NCBI GenBank assembly: GCA_036346375.1
Contig: CM070520.1
Location: forward strand, 18,080,852 to 18,144,851
Source: Guadua angustifolia
Taxonomy: Eukaryota; Streptophyta; Magnoliopsida; Poales; Poaceae
Direction of reading: 5' to 3'
Length of the DNA stretch: 64,000 bases
The position numbers and the translations under genes are program-made. The notes beneath the pieces were generated by a model. It saw only the letters and a program-made list of their open reading frames with translations. It ran no database searches and was not told the DNA's origin. Shown piece by piece: positions 59,901 to 64,000 of this stretch (the first letter of the stretch is position 1; every line of letters starts with the position of its first letter).

Positions 59901-60250
59901 AACAACGACTACTACTACTAAAAGGAGTAGTGGTTTTAGGAGGCCTTATCCCAGTTCTAATAGGTAGTCAAGGAGTAGGAGGTTGTAATATATATTTTGA
60001 TGTACTTAAAACTTATGTAAGTTAAGGTAATGAACAAATAGTCATGCGTGGCTAATGGAATGTAATAAAGAGTTCTATTTTTAGTCTCTAATTATTGTTC
60101 TGCTGCAATACTCTAAATACGATATAGTAACTGATAAAGTGTCGAGAAGCCTGATATTTTGTTAGCTATTATGCTAAGATTCACGTAATTAACTCATAAA
60201 TAATGACAGAATGACTGTCATTACCCGAGTTAATTATGCGGGTCGCTACA
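56905..60250 (-). mobile_element. Probable long LTR (3.3 kb), solo or truncated
   Basis: On the minus strand it begins TGTAGCGACCCGCATAATTA and ends GGGGGGTCCTCACA, as long LTRs of grass Ty3 elements do. No pol or primer site is adjacent. The flanks CGCAT and CTCAC do not match, so it lacks a target duplication and may come from recombination between elements. Open frames at 57.2-57.5 kb carry no domain. Confidence 0.55.
58152..58514. repeat. 363-bp near-perfect palindrome (foldback element)
   Basis: The arms mirror each other from AGCTAATTAGC at 58152 to GCTAATTAGCT ending 58514, with the centre near 58332 (AAATTGTCAGAAATTT). The inner about 240 bp match almost perfectly. The structure is typical of a foldback MITE; as RNA it would be one long hairpin. 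Confidence 0.9.
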
Positions 60251-60606
60251 CTCACAAACCAAACAGAGGGCCTTCGAGCCATTAACATCAGCGAGGGTTC
60301 GAGGTCCCTACAAATGGAGAGCAGCGACTACAGATGTTGACATATATAATTGTGTGAAAAATTGTTCCCTGTTGATCGCCACCCAGGAGGGCCAAAGATT
60401 GAATGCCACCCAGGAGGGCCAAAGATTGAATGCAGTGCCCTGCTGGCAACTCTTGACCTCTGTTCCTGCGGATGGGGGAAATGAGGTGTGGCTTTGGACC
60501 CCAAACTCTTCCATGACGCCCTTTATACTGTTACAAGGAGAGAATGAGAGATTACAATGCTATCACTATAAAGGTCCTACGGTTATAGTGCTTCACAATC
60601 TTTTTC
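60251..60606. other. Unassigned, with a 27-bp in-frame duplication
   Basis: Two perfect tandem 27-bp copies (60378-60404 and 60405-60431) encode TQEGQRLNA twice in the plus-strand frame 60354-60611. No known domain. Confidence 0.5.
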
Positions 60607-61307
60607 TATAACACCGTGGTCTAAAATCTATTCAAAGCGTACCCCACCGTTAAATGGACTCCACGCGTGTATAGTATCCCATTTACACTTTCGTCCTCGT
60701 TTCGTGTAAATAGGTTAGCCTAAAGGTGCTTTGTCTAAACACAACATTCATCATATGTTACTATAACTCACTTTAAACAAGCAATATGGGACTAATCCCA
60801 CCATCACTCCACATGAACCATATAGGTCTTCACACCAACAGACTGAGTATTACATTCACCCTCCCTTAAGGGCTGACACCCTTGGCAGCAAGCAGTATGC
60901 ACGTCAAATGCCCAAAATCACATCTTGGTACACGTTTGTACATCCTATGCGCATATGCCATGTCATATGTACACTCTAAGCCCATATGCACCATGCACCA
61001 TATGCATACTCTCTTGTCCCAAACGCGTGCGTGCAGTGAAGTTGATGCTCCAATACTATCTGTAACACCCTATTCTAAATTTCGTTGAAAGTCCAGCTCA
61101 CCATGGGGTAGGCCACGTATGCATAGCACCTCACTTATACTTTCGTCATCGCTTCGTATAAAAGGGTTAATCCAGAGATGCTATGTTTGGACTCAACAAT
61201 TATTATATGCTATTACAACTCATTTTAGACAAGTAATGTTGGACTAATCTCATCACCACCCCATATGGACCACATAAGGCCTTCACACAAACGGACCGGG
61301 TATCACA
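60607..61307 (+). mobile_element. TRIM-like element: two 248-bp direct repeats
   Basis: Direct repeats 60607-60854 and 61061-61307 share the start T(A/G)TAACACC, TACTTTCGTC, CGT(G)TAAA, GACTAATC and the end TAT(T/C)ACA. They are 248 and 247 bp long around a 206-bp non-coding core. LTR-like ends with no coding capacity fit a terminal-repeat retrotransposon in miniature. The copies are diverged, and target duplication and primer site are unclear. Confidence 0.5.
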
Positions 61308-61699
61308 TGTTCACCCTTCACGAGTAGCCCCAGTGCATGGTGGACCTCCGTGGATCGATCATGCAAATTGGATCGAATGTCCAAGAGGATGTGAATTGGG
61401 ATTCTTTTTTTAATGGCCAAATTAAAAACTTAATCCTTTTTTTAGCCCAACATATGTGCCTAAGGTTCCTAGTGTGATCAATCAACTTCAACAAAACTCA
61501 ATGAAATCTTGCATCCTAAGTTTTAATTCTATACAAGTCTAGTGATCTAGAAAAATGGAAGATAAGAAAATAAATGCGAAAATGTAAAAGTGACAACAGA
61601 CACAATTGATATTATTTTAGTTCTCAGAAATTCTACGATCTTCCATACTCCTTGTTGGAACACTCTTGCGAAAATATAGCTCCAACTTGAATAACTTGA
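61308..61699. other. Intergenic, no gene recognised
   Basis: AT-rich, short frames only. Confidence 0.5.
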
Positions 61700-62000
61700 A
61701 CTGATTGTGATGTAGCATTGGGCAATCAAAATCAGTTCTCAGGTTAGAACCGATTGTGATGTAGCATTAGTCACATCACAATTAATTTTATGATGTGCAT
61801 ATGCAAGTGTATATCACAATCAGTTCCCACCTAAGAACCGATTGTGATGTCAATACTACTTCATAATCGGTTCTAACCTGAGAACTGATTATGATTAGTA
61901 TTAACAGCCTCTCCAAAATCATATATCACAATCTGTTTTTCTTTAAAAGTTAGGAACCAATCTAGATAAAGTGATAGTGTTGTACCATTCTTTAGTGGTG
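61700..62000. mobile_element. CACTA terminus fragment
   Basis: Ends TACCATTCTTTAGTGGTG at 62000 and has subterminal repeats GAACCGATTGTGATG. It is the same family as the right end at 26780-27058 (TACCATTCTGTAGTAGTG). The left end is not identified. Confidence 0.7.
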
Positions 62001-62106
62001 CATGCATCACGTCAGTCTTTTTATATGGAAATGCAACCCCACGTCCAGCCGCAATAGAAAATTTGTCTTCTATCAGGATGAGCTGGCATTTGGTAGGTGC
62101 CTGCAA
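62001..62106 (-). pseudogene. Possible CACTA-associated protein fragment
   Basis: Minus strand reads APTKCQLILIED, AAGRGVAFPYK, which resembles the short conserved segment near the C-terminus of CACTA/En-Spm associated proteins. It runs directly into the CACTA end at 62000, so one CACTA may have landed in another. Weak identification. Confidence 0.35.
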
Positions 62107-62289
62107 GAAATGTACAACTTAATCAGAAACATTGTTTAGCTTACTATCGTACATTTAAGTCAAAAACAATTATTACTTTTAGCTGAGAACTGGTCTGATC
62201 TTTTTTAGAAGCGCAACTGTTAGGACGGGGTACAAACCTTTCTATGAGAGGCGAGGCCATCTGACTCTGACTTTGTGAAATCATTGCCA

Positions 62290-62855
62290 TATACTAAAAA
62301 AATATTCCGTGAAGTTTTCCGAAACTTGTATTCTGTGATTTTTTTAACAGCCTTACAATACATTATACATATATTACGAATAGTATATAAATTAGTGCAA
62401 AAGTTGAAACAGTGCATACCTAACTCAAGATTAATTGCAGATGTTGCTAAATGAAAATTTAGGCTTCGTTCGGTTGTTTGTAATGACCACACTGTTGCTA
62501 GTTTCTCTTTGCAAAATTCGCATGATTAAGTGACAGTTCAAGTACAATGACTTTGGACGCGGTCTGTTTTGGCAGGCAGGTTAGCAGATGATTCTTAGCA
62601 GTGTCTTTGCTGCAAATATAGGTCAGCAATGAAGGGACCATGGAGGATGTGGTGACAATGTGCATGGAAGGCGCTGGCCGTCTGCTCAAATATGGATGTG
62701 CAGTATAGGGTGGTGGGGTAAATCCTGGTGCGCGTGTAGTACTACTCTGTGAATTGGGGTAACTGTCAAGAAACAACCACGCTCTCTGCAAAATTAACAG
62801 AGAAAATTGATGAATTGCGCTCTACTTTATCGTACTCTAATTAATTTTACTTCAT
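62290..62855 (+). repeat. Serpin-tail repeat, copy C
   Basis: Matches copies A and B from TATACTA through GGCAGGCAGGTTAG, ATGAAGGGACCATGGAGG and the tail GATGAATTGC...CGTACTCT. The serpin coding relic is further decayed: the GHLFMFLIMEE part is deleted. Confidence 0.8.
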
Positions 62856-62869
62856 TCTTTGTATATCTG

Positions 62870-63198
62870 ATATGGATAAACCCAATAGGATCTATTTTCG
62901 AAAGAAACATGGTCAGATACTCAAAATACACCTTTGGTACAAAATTGACAATCTCACAAGGATGAAATATCAGTAATTTTTTATTTACTGGTTGATCCCA
63001 TCTTTTACGGAATCAATTCCTTTTTGAATGTACAAAAATTTTGGGAGCTCAGCATGTCCGGAAGCACGGAGAACGTTCTTTTGTCGATATTATTACCATG
63101 ATTCGATCTTCGGGTTATTCATAGCATTACTATACCTTCCCTATTCATTGCGGGTTGGTTATTTGTCAGTATGGGTTTAGCTTATGACGTGTTTGGAA
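62870..63198 (+). pseudogene. psbE: Plastid DNA insertion (NUPT) with psbE 5' fragment
   Basis: 63054 onward matches the start of plastid psbE (cytochrome b559 alpha subunit): MSGST, then, after small indels, HSITIPSLFIAGWLFVS and GLAYDVFG, ending in about codon 47 of 83. The AT-rich 63005-63053 (ending GGGAGCTCAGC before the ATG) looks like the plastid 5' UTR, and 62870-63004 is probably plastid too. The gene is truncated and frameshifted, so it is a nuclear relic of plastid DNA. Confidence 0.85.
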
Positions 63199-63840
63199 GT
63201 GCTGGTGTACGAGGGCCCCATTCCCGGGAAGAAGAAGACCCCGGAAGCGGACGATCTCGAGGTCAACGAGGAGGCCATCGCCCTCATACACATCTGCGCC
63301 GTGCGCGGCCTCACCGGGCAAGCGATTGCCAACGACTTTCTGCGGAGTCGTGTGTCCCCTCTGTGGAGGAGGATGCATCCGTTTTACGAGATCTAGGGGT
63401 GTGACGACCCGACCCGTGAGGACACGTCTGGTGAGCCTTCTCGCCCCAAGGTTTTGCTCGAGGCCACCCTTTGATCTTCCCTGATGGTTGTTTCTTTCGC
63501 AGCGCCGAAGGAGTCCTGGGTCGCCGCCAGGATGGTCGAGATGTTCGGAAAGCTGGTGCACGAGTACGTCATCGGCGACCCTGTCCCGAAGAACGTGCTC
63601 CGCCGGAAGGCCGAGGTAAGCCGTTCGACCAAGCGCTCGAGTCGTGTGCCCACGAGCCCCTTCCTGAGCTTTGCATGCTCGCAGGCCCACCAGGAGTTGT
63701 TGGAGACGGCCAGGAGGATGCTCCCGCTGCCCGGAGGGGGTAAGGGCAAAAAAGCGAGGAAGAGATCCCACCGGCCGGAGCAAGCCGCCCGGAGGCGAAG
63801 AAATCCCACGTCGAGTGGGGGGACCGCGCCATGGTAGGGA
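63184..63840 (+). pseudogene. Retroelement gag-like / plant mobile-domain fragment
   Basis: The frame from 63199 reads YEGPIPGKKKTPEADDLE and AVRGLTGQAIANDFLRSRVS then PLWRRMHPFYE, a pattern like the plant mobile / gag-like proteins of grass gypsy-type elements. A stop follows at 63394-63396, where homologues usually continue with DDPTR (seen in the next bases). Exon-like pieces ESWVAARMVEMFGKLVHEYV (63510-63615) and HQELLETARRMLPLPGGGKG (63690-63750) follow, with splice-like GTAAGCCG and TTTCGCAG. It continues beyond or near the window end. Function not assigned. Confidence 0.45.
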
Positions 63841-64000
63841 TCCCCACGATCGAGCCCTCGAGCTTGTGCTTGCGCGCGTTCATCGGCTGACGTCTCCTCC
63901 CCTTCAGCGAACAGAGTCACGGCGGCACGCTAAGACTTTGAGCCCCCAATGCCCAGGTGCCTAGGTTCGAGGCCCCAGGACCGCCGCCGCAGACGAGGTG
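63841..64000. other. Window end, unassigned
   Basis: GC-rich sequence continuing from the gag-like fragment. No separate gene seen. Confidence 0.4.

Noticed and set aside
63166..63783. 205-codon minus-strand open frame
   Set aside because: Antisense of the gag-like region; the plus strand carries the recognisable sequence.

Overview
The window is nuclear DNA of a grass (Poaceae), probably a panicoid. The evidence is intron-rich plant genes with GT-AG introns, a wall-associated-kinase relic, a plant serpin, a piece of inserted plastid DNA and a dense load of grass-type transposons. There are no prokaryotic features. Only two genes look intact: a 13-exon CCT theta subunit gene (CCT8, minus strand, 4045-9236) and a two-exon serpin gene (minus strand, 42295-44561). 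Everything else recognisable is transposon or broken gene.

Layout. 1-3.4 kb: AT-rich DNA with degraded MITE/hAT-like pieces. 4.0-9.5 kb: CCT8 with a telo-box/site II type promoter and a 201-bp MITE upstream. 9.7-12.9 kb: no recognisable gene. 12.9-37.3 kb: a nested transposon stack whose order can be read from target-site duplications (TSDs). A deleted CACTA element (12882-27058) is split inside its transposase by a 1.68-kb solo LTR (14469-25529, TSD CTTCT). That LTR is split by a 9.4-kb chromovirus-type Ty3 element with 3.6-kb LTRs (14682-24062, TSD GAGGG). At the right tip of the CACTA sits a Reina-like Ty3 chromovirus (27059-37256, TSD TAGTG), itself split by a 4.7-kb solo LTR (31902-36581, TSD GCGGA).

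37.7-44.8 kb: a second CACTA terminus, then a repeat carrying a serpin 3' fragment (copy A) that holds several further insertions, including a polygalacturonase fragment. A broken WAK-type kinase and the intact serpin gene follow. 45-51.2 kb: a MULE-like element, then a Helitron (46911-50216) that carries a GEN-like (Rad2/XPG) nuclease gene fragment and is itself hit by a hAT element and a SINE. Serpin repeat copy B follows. 52.5-60.6 kb: MITE, two adjacent hAT elements, a decayed Ty1/copia element, tandem duplications, and a 3.3-kb LTR containing a 363-bp near-perfect palindrome. 60.6-64 kb: a TRIM-like pair of 250-bp repeats, another CACTA end, serpin repeat copy C, a plastid psbE insertion and the start of a retroelement gag-like region.

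I found no clear new biological system. The most unusual items are the serpin with a shortened reactive-centre loop and a basic insert, the three dispersed serpin-tail repeats around it, the gene-capturing Helitron, the paired palindromic repeat array inside an LTR, and the indel pattern in the 9.4-kb element. Exon boundaries and TSDs were read by eye.
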